A stretch of DNA of 64,000 nucleotides from Deltaproteobacteria bacterium (GCA_007130885.1 SLRQ01000066.1:62001-126000), one strand, 5' to 3'; numbered from the stretch's first letter, positions 20,822 through 29,843 are shown. Program-made: numbers and translations. The notes: a model not told the origin generated them from the sequence alone.

Positions 20822-21163
20822 TCAGTGAGCTTTGACGGGTGAAAGACGCTCGTCTCTTACTACCCGTACGCGGATGACTATCGGCACTTGGGAGTGGTCT
20901 CGCCCAACCAACCTGGTTGAGCCTACCGACACCCCTGTAACCCGGGCCTTGCCGTCAGCCAGAACCTCCACTACAGCAACGCTAGGGTCTTCGCTTTCGA
21001 GAAGCTGAAGTTGGCGAGGGAGGGGAAAGGTCACCGACCTGCTTTCCCTGACGAGGACCTCCTCCGGGGTTTGTGAAAAAGCTGGGCCGGCAATAAAGGC
21101 AAGTACTAAGCCTCCGGCGAAGAGAAGCCTAAGTAGCTTTTTCGAAGGGATATGGTGTGCCAT
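20822..21163 (-). CDS. Exported protein with secretin/pilus-assembly N-terminal domain
   Basis: 113 residues from ATG 21163, beginning with a signal peptide (MAHHIPSKKLLRLLFAGG, then LVLAFIAGPAFSQ). The rest matches the CpaC/secretin-type N-terminal domain: repeated short beta strands with the pattern DPSVAVVEVLADGKARVTG followed by VGSTRLVG. No secretin pore domain follows, so it is a stand-alone periplasmic domain. It converges on the bactofilin gene and starts head to head with the M48 peptidase gene. Confidence 0.75.
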   Translation of the reverse strand: MAHHIPSKKLLRLLFAGGLVLAFIAGPAFSQTPEEVLVRESRSVTFPLPRQLQLLESEDPSVAVVEVLADGKARVTGVSVGSTRLVGRDHSQVPIVIRVRVVRDERLSPVKAH

Positions 21164-22145
21164 GAAATCTCCTTGGTATTCTCGAAAACCTTGCCCCAGA
21201 CTGTTATGGCAGCCGCGTTGTGAAAGACAGAAAAAAAACGACGACTCGTCTTGCTCTGTTGGACGTTTCTCGAGCCTTGGCATTCTATTCGAGAGGTTCA
21301 CCGTCAAGCTCGTAGTGGTTTCATTGCTCCTAGTGGGCTGTGCCGCTCTACAAAGGGTGGCCGGAGACATAGTCTTACCCGCCGAGGACGAGATAGCTCT
21401 CGGACGTGAGCTGTCAAGACAGTTCGAGGAGCACTACCGGCTAGTTCCGGATGAGGTGGTACAAAGCTACGTCCAGGATATCGGAGAGCTTCTGGTGGTG
21501 GCTTCGGGAAAGCCTCGGCCCGAGGTCGAATGGTCTTTCAGGGTGGTCGATGAGCCGGAGGAGGTAAACGCTTTGGCTCTTCCGGGTGGATGGATTTATG
21601 TCTACAGCGGCTTGCTGCTTATGCTCGATTCCGAAGCAGAGCTTGCTGGAGTGTTAGCCCATGAGATTGCTCACGTGAACGAACGTCACGTGGCCGAGCG
21701 ATTGGCTACCATTTATGGGGTGGAGGTTCTTCGCACCGTGGCCTTGGGGCGCGATCCTGGAACACTGGCTACGATAGTAGGGAGCATGGTCGCACAGGGT
21801 TACCTGTTGAGCTATAGCCGATCTCAAGAACGGGAAGCAGACGCTTTAGCCGTGGAGTACACGATAGAGGCGGGGTGGGATCCCCGGAGCCTTGCAACCT
21901 TTTTCGAGGCGTTGGATGAGCTGCCGAGACCGCCGATGTGGCTATCCACGCACCCCAGCCCTCTGGCCCGCAAGGAGTTCATTCATGAGCGGGTAGCTGG
22001 AAGAGTCATTCCCACTACTTTGGGCCGAGAGCGATACCAAAAGGTGCGAGAGCGTTTGCGGGCCCCGGCGGAAGTACGTTTGGGGATGATCCCGAAAAGT
22101 CTGCCATCGGGATGCGAAGAGGCAATTGGGGGGTTTAAACGATGA
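21162..22145 (+). CDS. M48-family metallopeptidase, lipoprotein, BepA-like
   Basis: The zinc motif HEIAH (in VLAHEIAHVNERHV) and the downstream READALAVEY ligand region identify an M48 peptidase of the periplasmic BepA/YfgC type. A lipobox LLVGC follows a hydrophobic stretch, so the mature protein is probably lipid-anchored. The only in-frame ATG (21162) leaves about 45 residues before the signal-like segment, so the true start may be a rarer codon. This ATG lies on the opposite strand of the neighbouring gene's start codon. BepA-type proteases look after outer-membrane assembly. Confidence 0.85.
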   Translation: MKSPWYSRKPCPRLLWQPRCERQKKNDDSSCSVGRFSSLGILFERFTVKLVVVSLLLVGCAALQRVAGDIVLPAEDEIALGRELSRQFEEHYRLVPDEVVQSYVQDIGELLVVASGKPRPEVEWSFRVVDEPEEVNALALPGGWIYVYSGLLLMLDSEAELAGVLAHEIAHVNERHVAERLATIYGVEVLRTVALGRDPGTLATIVGSMVAQGYLLSYSRSQEREADALAVEYTIEAGWDPRSLATFFEALDELPRPPMWLSTHPSPLARKEFIHERVAGRVIPTTLGRERYQKVRERLRAPAEVRLGMIPKSLPSGCEEAIGGFKR

Positions 22146-22657
22146 CTATGGATGTGATGTCTTCTTCATCTGGAGTGCAAGCCAGACCGCCGTGCGATCC
22201 GGCTACCTACAGGCGTTATGACTGGTTGCTGCGTAGAACCTTTCACGACCTGGCGGTTGGCCGATCGACGGTTCGTCCTTACCTCGCGGCGTTGCTTGCC
22301 AGTGCCCGTCATGTAGGCCACAGCGCCTTCCCTACCGTTATGCGCGCGGCCGATGCTGCCCGATCGGCCGGCGACTCCGAGGTCGAAATCCGGCTCCGCC
22401 GCCGCCTAGGAGATGTAGCGCTCTTGGTGCTCGGACTTACCGAGCCCGAAAAGGACGTTGCCGAGCTGCTGTTCCTCGAAGGTCCGAGAGCTTACCGCGA
22501 TGCTGCTTTTCTGGGCGCCCGGCTCGGTCGTCCTTCGGCGGCGGTCATGCATCATCTAGCAGGAAACTTCGGTACCTACGTCTCTGCGCTACGGCATCTT
22601 CGAACGAAGTTTCTCGACGCCTCTTTGCCCCGCAAGGCGGACGTCGCCGAAAGCTAG
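22142..22657 (+). CDS. Uncharacterised protein coupled to the M48 peptidase
   Basis: 171 residues. The start ATG overlaps the M48 stop (ATGA), which implies translational coupling. The protein is rich in Arg, Ala and Leu and mostly helical in appearance; there is no signal peptide, membrane segment or motif I recognise. The function is unknown, but the overlap makes it very likely to be a real gene. Confidence 0.65.
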   Translation: MTMDVMSSSSGVQARPPCDPATYRRYDWLLRRTFHDLAVGRSTVRPYLAALLASARHVGHSAFPTVMRAADAARSAGDSEVEIRLRRRLGDVALLVLGLTEPEKDVAELLFLEGPRAYRDAAFLGARLGRPSAAVMHHLAGNFGTYVSALRHLRTKFLDASLPRKADVAES

Positions 22658-22836
22658 CCCAGTGTTTCACCATCAAAACACGATCCAGGACATGGGCCGG
22701 CTCTCTTCATCCCCGAAGTATGACAGCGGAAGAGTTTCAACTTATGCTGGAACGGCTATAGGAATTTCCTCGCGGACAGTGCAAGGAGCGGTTGTTTTAC
22801 GCAGGGGATGCCGTTGGACCTCAAAGAGCAACGCAG

Positions 22837-23796
22837 ATGAAGCGAACAAGGACCAAGACCGGTCGGTCGCGCAACAACGTGGTGCTGGATAAGGGCACGA
22901 TAGTGAAATCGGTTGCTTCGCGTGGCAATGCGACGCTGGAAGCGAAGATGCTCGACAAGCTTCGCATGGAAGGGGTCGCGGTGCCCTCCGTGGTCAAAGT
23001 GGACGGCCACCGCATTTCGATGGGCTACATCGACGGCCCGACTTATGACGAACTCATCGACACTTTGACCGAAGAGCAGGCAATTGCTCTCGCGGATTGG
23101 TTGGAGTCTTTTTACCGTGCTACGGGCAAGATTCGCGGTGACACCAACTTGAGCAATTATCTTTGGGATGGCTCTCGATGTGTTGGCATCGACTTCGAGG
23201 CAGCAAAGGGCCTTCCCCTTCCAGAGGGGGAACGAGAGAGTGACTTCGGGCGGATTCTGGCGTTTGCCGTCACGTACACTCCTAGGTTCGCCCGCGAAAA
23301 GGAGAAAGCCGCACGGTTATTGCTGCGCGCGTTTCTGTCACGTGGAGCGGATCTCTCGAAGATTGCTCAGGAATATCTAGAAGGCCTGGGCGAGCAGGTG
23401 AGAAGGGGACGGATAACAAGATCCGAACTCTGCAAAGGTCGTCAGTTCTGGTCCGTGCTGGTGGGGCGTGAACAGCGAAGCGCGTTCGATGCCGGGCTAC
23501 TGGAAGAATGGTGCCGATGCTTGGGCGTGTCGGATATCGGCGACCGCTTCTTGAATGCGCGCGTAGTGGATAAGGACGAAAGATCCGTTTACTTCGTCGT
23601 GGATTCTCTTGAAGAGAGCGAGAGCATTCTGCAAGTCTTGGTGGAAGAGAGCTCTCGTGCCGAGAAAGCCTTTTTCAGGTGCGGAAATTTTGCGGTCTTT
23701 TATTCAAAGGAAAAAGGCGCGGCACTGTCACGGCAGGAGAAGGCCTTCTTGGAACAACTGAGGATAAGGATGTACGAGAGGGTAGAGGCCGGATGA
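22837..23796 (+). CDS. Kinase-fold protein, RIO/Bud32-like, with extra C-terminal region
   Basis: About 319 residues. The first half looks like a small protein-kinase-like fold: a lysine in IVKSVASRG, a Glu in TLEAKMLDKL, then the catalytic-loop pattern IRGDTNLSNYLWDG followed by GIDFE in place of DFG. This is closest to RIO/Bud32 or aminoglycoside-phosphotransferase-like kinases. The second half (from about residue 200) is unrecognised. ATG 22837 is preferred over the upstream TTG. The substrate is unknown. Confidence 0.6.
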   Translation: MKRTRTKTGRSRNNVVLDKGTIVKSVASRGNATLEAKMLDKLRMEGVAVPSVVKVDGHRISMGYIDGPTYDELIDTLTEEQAIALADWLESFYRATGKIRGDTNLSNYLWDGSRCVGIDFEAAKGLPLPEGERESDFGRILAFAVTYTPRFAREKEKAARLLLRAFLSRGADLSKIAQEYLEGLGEQVRRGRITRSELCKGRQFWSVLVGREQRSAFDAGLLEEWCRCLGVSDIGDRFLNARVVDKDERSVYFVVDSLEESESILQVLVEESSRAEKAFFRCGNFAVFYSKEKGAALSRQEKAFLEQLRIRMYERVEAG

Positions 23797-23838
23797 CGAA
23801 AAGGTCGGCTTGCCGCCGGCACAAACGGTAATCGCGCT

Positions 23839-24123
23839 TCAAGTCAGCACACGACGAAGGACTACCGCTAGGCGCCGGAGAGCGTAACTGTTCAAATCGT
23901 CTATCGGATCGATCTCGGGTCCGAACACTTCGATGAGATCGTCCAGGCATTCACGAGCCTTCGCAAGCTTCTCGTCCCTGCCGGCGGCTTCCTCTCCCGA
24001 CTCGAGAAGGTCTAGCTCCTCGGATAGTTGGAAGGTGATCTCGATGAGGTGCTCCCATCTTCCGGAAAGATGCTCTGGCTTGCAGTTATGTCGGAACATG
24101 ATCTCGTTATGAGAGGGCTTCAT
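23839..24123 (-). CDS. Small helical protein coupled to mltB
   Basis: 94 residues. Its ATG overlaps the mltB stop (ATGA at 24123-24120), so translation is coupled. It is acidic and mainly helical (QLSEELDLLESGEEAAGRDE), without signal peptide or known motif. Function unknown; perhaps accessory to the transglycosylase. Confidence 0.6.
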   Translation of the reverse strand: MKPSHNEIMFRHNCKPEHLSGRWEHLIEITFQLSEELDLLESGEEAAGRDEKLAKARECLDDLIEVFGPEIDPIDDLNSYALRRLAVVLRRVLT

Positions 24124-25244
24124 CTTGCCGCGATTCGATCGGCCAGCAAACCCACAGCTGTAGCGAAGTAGAGTGAACGATTCCAACGCAGTACGGTCCG
24201 GTAGTTCTCATAGACCAGAAACGTCGGACCGCCGGCCCCGCCGGGTTGAACGAGAGAGCCTTTAAAGCTGGCGGTGGGCAGATCGCTTCCACATGCACGA
24301 CGTACGCCCAGCTCTTGCCATTCGTCGAGGTGCTTTTCGATCTCGAGCCCAATGAGCGAGCTGTCGAAGTCCGCCGGCAGCCGTACGCGCCTACCCCAAG
24401 TTTGACCTGTCTGCCAGCCGTGCTGGACCAAATAGTTGGCGCTGGAAGCAAACACGTCGGGCAAGCTCGACCAAATGTCACGCTTGCCGTCGCCGGTGTA
24501 ATCCACGGCATAGGATAGGAAGCTCGAGGGCATGAATTGGCACTGGCCCAGGGCACCGGCCCAGGAGCCCTTCATGCCGTCAGCCGTGATGTGTCCATCA
24601 TCAATGATGCGCAAGGCGTTGAGCAGTTCCTGCCTGAAAAAGGAAGAACGTCTCCCGTCGAACGCCAGCGTAGCTAGTGCATCGAGCACTCTAAAACCAC
24701 CGGTGTTGCGCCCATAGTCTGTTTCGATGCCCCAGAGAGCAACCAGGAAACGCGGCGGCACTCCGTACTCTTCTTCTATCTCCGCAAGCATGTCGCGATG
24801 CTCTTCATACAGGCGCCTTCCTCTTTCGACGCGGCTGTCCGGTACTACGCGGGCGAGATACTGCGCCAGGGTCAAGCGAGTCTCGGGCTGATGTCTGTCA
24901 AGCTCGATGACCCTCGAGAGCAGTGAGACCGTGTCGAGAGAAGCCACGGTGTCATTGGAAATGCCCGATGCCGAGGCCTGGGACTTGAAGCTGTCCAGCC
25001 AAGAGGCAAAGGCTTTCTTGTCAACCGCCCCCTTCCCGCCCCCGCCGTCTTCCTGTTCACCATGCACCTCGGCGGCTTCAGAGGGCTCTCCGCTCTTCTC
25101 CTCGCCATCCAGCGTCGCGGACTCGGAGGATTCTTCTTCCTTACCAGCCGGCGAGCCGTCGGCCGCGAGCGCTGCCGGAACGACCAGGGCGGCAAGCAGC
25201 ATTGTCTTGAAGGTGCTGACCTCCACGGTTTCCTCCATGCCCAA
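24120..25244 (-). CDS. mltB: Lytic murein transglycosylase, MltB family
   Basis: 374 residues. A signal peptide (about residues 1-28) precedes a Glu/Ser-rich spacer (about 30-75) and the MltB catalytic domain. The catalytic Glu is in LWGIETDYGRNTGGF, and the family motifs KGSWAGALGQCQFMPSSFL and DIWSSLPDVFASSANYL are present. The enzyme cleaves peptidoglycan glycan strands to 1,6-anhydro ends in the periplasm. It is divergent from the rSAM gene at 25420. Confidence 0.92.
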   Translation of the reverse strand: MGMEETVEVSTFKTMLLAALVVPAALAADGSPAGKEEESSESATLDGEEKSGEPSEAAEVHGEQEDGGGGKGAVDKKAFASWLDSFKSQASASGISNDTVASLDTVSLLSRVIELDRHQPETRLTLAQYLARVVPDSRVERGRRLYEEHRDMLAEIEEEYGVPPRFLVALWGIETDYGRNTGGFRVLDALATLAFDGRRSSFFRQELLNALRIIDDGHITADGMKGSWAGALGQCQFMPSSFLSYAVDYTGDGKRDIWSSLPDVFASSANYLVQHGWQTGQTWGRRVRLPADFDSSLIGLEIEKHLDEWQELGVRRACGSDLPTASFKGSLVQPGGAGGPTFLVYENYRTVLRWNRSLYFATAVGLLADRIAAR

Positions 25245-25419
25245 GGGTTACTCCCTCCCTGTGTAACACGGAGCGGCGAGTAGTGTTATTGGTGAACGTC
25301 CTCCTGGTGAAGAATCTGCCCGATGTCTTGCCAACCCGCCTTCGTGCTGAACGAGGGATCGGGGTGTTCAGGAATGACCCGGGTTGAAGAAAAGGCGGCC
25401 GGCCGGCTACATAGAGCCG

Positions 25420-27747
25420 ATGGGCCGAGTCATTCTCTTTCAGCCACCGCTCGAGGTGAGCCGGGATTTCGTGGATTATCCCTACCACGGTGATCTTTCG
25501 GTAGTGCAGGGAGCAGCGGTGTTGCGTGAGGCGGGGATGCCGGTCGAGGTAGTGGACGCATTCGCCCTACCCGACAGCGGGCTTTACGAAACCGGCGCCG
25601 AAAGAGTTTTGCTAGGCTCGCCGGTTGCATCGGCATTGGCGGCTGTTTCCAGGGCCGCCGAGCGATCCGGAGACGAGCCGGATCTGATCGTTGTTTCGTA
25701 CAGCCCCTTCAACCGGCCTCCGGGACGCGATACGCTCTTGGCGTCGGTCATGGCAGCCATTCGAGGACGTTGGCCGTCGGTTTGCGTTCTTCTGGCCGAC
25801 CTATATCAAGGCGGGCAGCACTACATTTCCGCGGCGGGCGATGCGGTTCTGGAAGCTTATCCCGAGGTCGATGCACTCCTTCAGCACGAAGCAGAAGTTT
25901 TGCTGGCAAACATTTGCCGGGACCTTTTGAGTAAGGGGCGGCCCATCGAGAGGTGGGCACGGACGGGAGGAGAGATACCCGACCCGGCGGCACTCCCGGT
26001 GCCGGCATGGGATCTTATCGATCTTTACGCGCGCGATGAGTTCTTTCGAAAGGTAGCAAGCGGCCTGGGCCGAGGCGAATGGGCTTTTCCCATTGACGGT
26101 CGCACCCTTCCAATCATTACCAGCCGCGGCTGCCCATATGACTGCGCTCACTGCTCCAGCAACCCCGGCCGCGGTTCAGGCGCCAAGCGACAGAGACGTC
26201 ACTCGCCGGAGAGCTTGCGCAGGCTGGTGGACACCACGGCAGAGCAGTTTGGTGCCACCCGCATACACATTCTCGATGAGATGGCCAACGTGAACCGGGA
26301 TCACTTCGACGCAGTGCTGAAAGCTTTGAGCGGGCATGAGGCCGGGTACGAACTTCCCAATGGGCTGCGCGCCGACCACATAACGGACGAGCAGTTGGAT
26401 GCCATGGCCGGACGCATCACGACGCTCTCCGTGTCGGCCGAAAGCGGCGCGCAAAGAGTGCTGGACGAGGTTGTGAGAAAAGACCTCCGCCTCGACCGGT
26501 TAGAGGATGTTCTGAAGAAAGCCCGGAAAAGAAGCATCCCCTCTCTCGTTCATTTCATCATCGGCATGCCCGGCGAGACCGGTGAGGAGATCAACCAGAC
26601 GTTGGAGACCGCCTTGAGGCTGTACGAGAAGTATGGGGCCTCACCGTCGGTTCAGTACGCGACGCCTCTGCCAGGCACTCGGCTTGCCGAGCAAGCCAAG
26701 GTGTCTCCACCGGCTGACTGCGACTGGAGCCCTCTTTTCCAGCATCAGCCCGTCACCCATGGACGAGGCTTCGGCCCCGAAGATCTTCGTTGGTTCAAAT
26801 GGACCTTCGAACAGCGAGTTGCCGCCTTCTCGGGTACAACCAAGGTGATCTTGAACGTGACCTACCGGTGCAACAACAACTGCGTCTTCTGCGCCGTGGG
26901 CAACCGGACGAAAATGCACGGCAGCCTAAATAGACAGCAGCAGGCTCTGACGCGTTACCGCGAGCAAGGGATAACACAGCTCGACGTGGATGGGGGCGAG
27001 CCCACGCTCTATCCGGATCTGCTTCGCATAGTGCGTTATGCCAGGGATATTGGGTACGCCAGCGTGAATGTCACCACGAACGGCAGGCGCTGCGCTTATG
27101 AGTCTTACGCCGGATCCTTGCTGGGGTCGGGGGTGACGTCGTTGCTGTTCTCATTGCATGGCGCCAGTGCGGAAACACACGCGGAGAATGTCGGTGTGCC
27201 CGAGGCCTTCGAGCAGACGCTCGAGGGCATTCGCAATTGTGTTCGCATGGGCGTGCCGGGCCTCGAGCTCGGTATGAATGTGACCGTGACAAAAAGCAAC
27301 GTTTCGGAGCTGCAGCAGATCGCGGAGCTGGCATGGTCGCTTGGTCTTCGGTGGCTGAATATTCAGTTCCTCACGCCTTTCGGACTGGCTACCCGGAAAG
27401 TGAGCCCGGATCTTGCGCTTGCATCAAGAGAGGCTTCGAAGGTTCTGGATGCGTGGAAAGACCGAATGAAAATTCAGGTCATAAATCTTCCGTTTTGCTT
27501 CATGCCTGGTCACGAGAAGCACATGATGGGCGACCTGTTGAAGATCCAGAGGAATATGGTCTTCGTGACCAACGATGAAGTAAACCTTCACGAGTATCTT
27601 CGAGAGCGGAGACGGCATGGGGAGCAGTGCGCGGGTTGCCGGTTCCGAGTATTCTGCGGAGGGTTTTTCGACCTCGAAGAGGCGCCCGAGCCACCCTGGG
27701 TTTTCGACTCCGCCGATGTCGATCAAGACCCCTCCGACCCTGTTTAG
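25420..27747 (+). CDS. Tandem radical SAM protein (B12-binding-like rSAM + second rSAM/SPASM)
   Basis: 775 residues from ATG 25420. Residues 1-200 look like the cobalamin-binding-type domain seen before B12 radical SAM domains. The first rSAM motif is C238-x3-C242-x2-C245 (TSRGCPYDCAHC), with the MPGETGE loop typical of that class. A second complete rSAM domain follows with C484-x3-C488-x2-C491 (TYRCNNNCVFC) and DGGEPTLY. The protein ends in C-x2-C-x5-C-x-G (CAGCRFRVFCGG), a SPASM/twitch-like cluster motif. Two catalytic rSAM sites in one chain suggest sequential steps on one substrate. It lies next to the Hxs-like genes, which is the basis for linking it to peptide modification. Confidence 0.85.
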   Translation: MGRVILFQPPLEVSRDFVDYPYHGDLSVVQGAAVLREAGMPVEVVDAFALPDSGLYETGAERVLLGSPVASALAAVSRAAERSGDEPDLIVVSYSPFNRPPGRDTLLASVMAAIRGRWPSVCVLLADLYQGGQHYISAAGDAVLEAYPEVDALLQHEAEVLLANICRDLLSKGRPIERWARTGGEIPDPAALPVPAWDLIDLYARDEFFRKVASGLGRGEWAFPIDGRTLPIITSRGCPYDCAHCSSNPGRGSGAKRQRRHSPESLRRLVDTTAEQFGATRIHILDEMANVNRDHFDAVLKALSGHEAGYELPNGLRADHITDEQLDAMAGRITTLSVSAESGAQRVLDEVVRKDLRLDRLEDVLKKARKRSIPSLVHFIIGMPGETGEEINQTLETALRLYEKYGASPSVQYATPLPGTRLAEQAKVSPPADCDWSPLFQHQPVTHGRGFGPEDLRWFKWTFEQRVAAFSGTTKVILNVTYRCNNNCVFCAVGNRTKMHGSLNRQQQALTRYREQGITQLDVDGGEPTLYPDLLRIVRYARDIGYASVNVTTNGRRCAYESYAGSLLGSGVTSLLFSLHGASAETHAENVGVPEAFEQTLEGIRNCVRMGVPGLELGMNVTVTKSNVSELQQIAELAWSLGLRWLNIQFLTPFGLATRKVSPDLALASREASKVLDAWKDRMKIQVINLPFCFMPGHEKHMMGDLLKIQRNMVFVTNDEVNLHEYLRERRRHGEQCAGCRFRVFCGGFFDLEEAPEPPWVFDSADVDQDPSDPV

Positions 27748-27783
27748 ATTCATTCCGAGGGGGCGGCACGGCTGGGCAAGTGG

Positions 27784-28323
27784 TTATCCCTGCTCCCGTC
27801 TCAGTACGAAGAAGAACGGCCGTTCCATGCCTTTGCGATCCATCACCCCGAGCACGGTTTCGTCATCCACCTTGCGGAACACGTCGTTGATCGGTAGCTG
27901 GTCGTAGATCATGGTGGCGCTGGGCTTGCCTCGGTACTCGGTCATGCGCAGCCGGGCGCGTGGCTTGCGGGTGGAAAGCAGAGGAATCAGCAACTGAAAA
28001 GCCTTTCCGGCCGCCCGTGATTTCGGGATCGGCATTTTGCCCACCAGCCCCATCGGCGAGCCCATGAAGCGCGGGTTGATGCAGGCGGTGTTGCCGCCGA
28101 GGGTTTTGAAGACCAGGGGGTGCACTGCCTCGCTGTCGTCGAAGCGTTTACCGTGCCAGTGGTAGGCCTCCAGCACGCCGTCGAGCGGATGGCCCGTGTG
28201 CAGTCCGCTGCCTTGCCAGGGACCGAGCATGAAGTCGATGTCGACCGGTTCCAGGGCGTCGAACATCTCCAAGGCTTGCTCGAGCGTGGCATGCCCGGCG
28301 CTGATCTTGTCGACGATGTTCAT
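27784..28323 (-). CDS. GXWXG/DUF4334 domain protein
   Basis: About 179 residues from ATG 28323. The N-terminal part has the GxWxG-type segment (LGPWQGSGLHTGHPLDG), followed by the region resembling DUF4334 (MTEYRGKPSATMIYDQLPIN and VLGVMDRKG). This two-domain protein is widespread in actinobacteria and proteobacteria and its function is unknown. It is opposite in strand to its rSAM neighbours and does not obviously belong to the system; it may have been carried in separately. Confidence 0.65.
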   Translation of the reverse strand: MNIVDKISAGHATLEQALEMFDALEPVDIDFMLGPWQGSGLHTGHPLDGVLEAYHWHGKRFDDSEAVHPLVFKTLGGNTACINPRFMGSPMGLVGKMPIPKSRAAGKAFQLLIPLLSTRKPRARLRMTEYRGKPSATMIYDQLPINDVFRKVDDETVLGVMDRKGMERPFFFVLRREQG

Positions 28324-28583
28324 GGTCCGGCCGACGATAAAACCGATGGCTTCCGAATCATAGAGCGAGTGTAAGGGCAGTCCAAGACAGTCTCCGCGAC
28401 GGGTTCTGGATCGGCACACGACCCACGGTGACTATCCTTGCGGCGCCGGCTTCACGACGGCGGATACTTGCTCAATCCGTACAGAAATCGACCCGACTAT
28501 TGGGGCAGTAACGGCCCACCTTGACGTTTAGTGGCGAATTTGGACATGATGTCGTGATAAACGAAGCGACGAAGGGGCAAACA

Positions 28584-29141
28584 GTGAACGTGAGTGCGCA
28601 AGAAAAGATCGAGCAGGTGCTTCCGGAGCCGGAGTCCAATCGAGTAAGAATCTCCCTGGACAGGAGCTTGTATCCTCTGGACGCGGTTTACGGAGCATCA
28701 TACGTCTTCATCGACCGCTGCTTCGTCTACTTGGATGCTCCCGGACCCGACCGCATCGAGGTTCTACTTCAAGGAAGAGACGACTTGGAGAAGAGCGGCC
28801 TCGAGGTGCTTGCGGGAGAGTTCGCAAACGAGCTTCTCTCACATGCGTGGCGGCACGAGATAGCGGAAGCCAATCGACCCATCCTCGAGGCGGTTACCGC
28901 ACAGGCGATGGCCGGTGCACTGGGAACCCCGGCTCTCGAGGACCTCGACGATCTCGACGAGATGGACTTCTCGGAGGAGACTTTCGAGGATCCCCTCGGC
29001 ATCGCGATGAGCTGGGAGGAGAAGTACGGAAAGCTGGCCGACGGTGAGGAGAAGACCGACGACGCGGAAGATGAGGCCGCCGGATCCTCCTCGGACGATG
29101 GCGGCGACGGGGATCAAGAAGAGACGAAGGCGGAGGACTGA
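28584..29141 (+). CDS. HxsD-like protein with long acidic tail
   Basis: About 185 residues from GTG 28584, after GAAGGGG. The first half matches the HxsD pattern of His-Xaa-Ser systems: LYPLDAVYGASYVFIDRCFV, then a strand pair, then GEFANELLSHAWRHEIAEAN. The remaining 65 or so residues form a very acidic tail (runs of Asp and Glu, ending ETKAED) absent from ordinary HxsD. HxsD accompanies two rSAM maturases and the His-Xaa-Ser repeat protein HxsA in described systems; a chaperone or recognition role has been supposed but not shown. The gene is immediately followed by a second HxsD-like gene. Confidence 0.75.
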   Translation: MNVSAQEKIEQVLPEPESNRVRISLDRSLYPLDAVYGASYVFIDRCFVYLDAPGPDRIEVLLQGRDDLEKSGLEVLAGEFANELLSHAWRHEIAEANRPILEAVTAQAMAGALGTPALEDLDDLDEMDFSEETFEDPLGIAMSWEEKYGKLADGEEKTDDAEDEAAGSSSDDGGDGDQEETKAED

Positions 29142-29142
29142 G

Positions 29143-29373
29143 GTGCGTACGCTACGCTTCCATCATGATTTGTACTCCGCTCGAGCGATCGAGGAGGCTT
29201 GCGAAAGCTTCGAGAACCACGCGAAGATAACCGTGCGGCAAGAGTTGCCGTACTTCGAGCTGGAGCTGACGGCACTCGGGTCGGCTGACGAAGCAGTCCT
29301 TGCCGGTGAGTTTGGGAACTTTGCTCTCGCGCTAACGGCGGAAGAGAAGCGCGGCGGAGCCGCAAAAGACTAA
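29143..29373 (+). CDS. Second, short HxsD-like protein
   Basis: 76 residues from GTG 29143, one base after the previous stop, with GGAGG just upstream. The layout helix (YSARAIEEACESFEN), beta hairpin (AKITVRQELPYFELELT), helix (LAGEFGNFALAL) follows the HxsD plan, including the G-E-F-x-N motif also present in the preceding protein. It appears to be a minimal paralogue. Tight spacing puts both genes and the SHG-repeat gene in one operon. Confidence 0.7.
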   Translation: MRTLRFHHDLYSARAIEEACESFENHAKITVRQELPYFELELTALGSADEAVLAGEFGNFALALTAEEKRGGAAKD

Positions 29374-29435
29374 AACAGGGCTTCCGTTTTTCGCGAGGGA
29401 TGGTAGACTGGAATTACAGATAGGGAGCCTGGGCC

Positions 29436-29768
29436 ATGTCAGACATTCCTCGTTTCAGGAAACGCTCTCGCGGCATGCTCTCGGACGTCGAGACCGAGAT
29501 CAGCCGCGTAGCCAAGGATGCGGCGACTAGCGGCGGATCGCCGGAGTCGGTGCACGGCCGGCTATTTGCGCAGCACGTCTCACACGCGAGCCACGGCTCG
29601 CACGGCAGCCACGGCTCGCACGGCAGCCATGGCTCGCATGGCAGCCACGGCTCGCATGGCAGCCACGGCTCGCACGGCAGCCACGGCTCGCACGGCAGCC
29701 ACGGCTCGCACGGCAGCCACGGCTCGCACGGCAGTCACGGCTCGCACGGCAGTCACGGCTCCTGGTAG
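29436..29768 (+). CDS. Ser-His-Gly repeat peptide, HxsA-like, candidate RiPP precursor
   Basis: 110 residues from ATG 29436 with AGGGAG upstream. Residues 1-48 are an ordinary-looking leader (MSDIPRFRKRSRGMLSDVET...). Residues 49-108 are SHA followed by exactly 19 Ser-His-Gly triplets, and the protein ends in Ser-Trp. Read as His-Gly-Ser it is a His-Xaa-Ser repeat, the hallmark of HxsA. The leader-plus-repeat layout beside HxsD-like proteins and several rSAM enzymes suggests a post-translationally modified, metal-binding peptide. No signal peptide is visible, so export, if any, must depend on maturation. Confidence 0.8.
   Translation: MSDIPRFRKRSRGMLSDVETEISRVAKDAATSGGSPESVHGRLFAQHVSHASHGSHGSHGSHGSHGSHGSHGSHGSHGSHGSHGSHGSHGSHGSHGSHGSHGSHGSHGSW
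29589..29759 (+). repeat. Tandem 18 bp repeat encoding (Ser-His-Gly)2
   Basis: The unit AGCCACGGCTCGCACGGC repeats about nine and a half times with only C/T changes in His or Ser codons. Serine codons alternate strictly AGC/TCG, so the DNA period (18 bp) is twice the protein period (9 bp). Confidence 0.9.
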
Positions 29769-29843
29769 GCCGCGTGATGCGTAAGGCATAGACGGAGATA
29801 TCAGAGCCGCCAACGAATTGTTGCCAGCCATCGTCGCTGGTAT

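Noticed and set aside
29589..29759. Regular repeats that could suggest a CRISPR array
   Set aside because: The repeats are directly adjacent 18 bp units without spacers, lie inside an intact reading frame and code for Ser-His-Gly.
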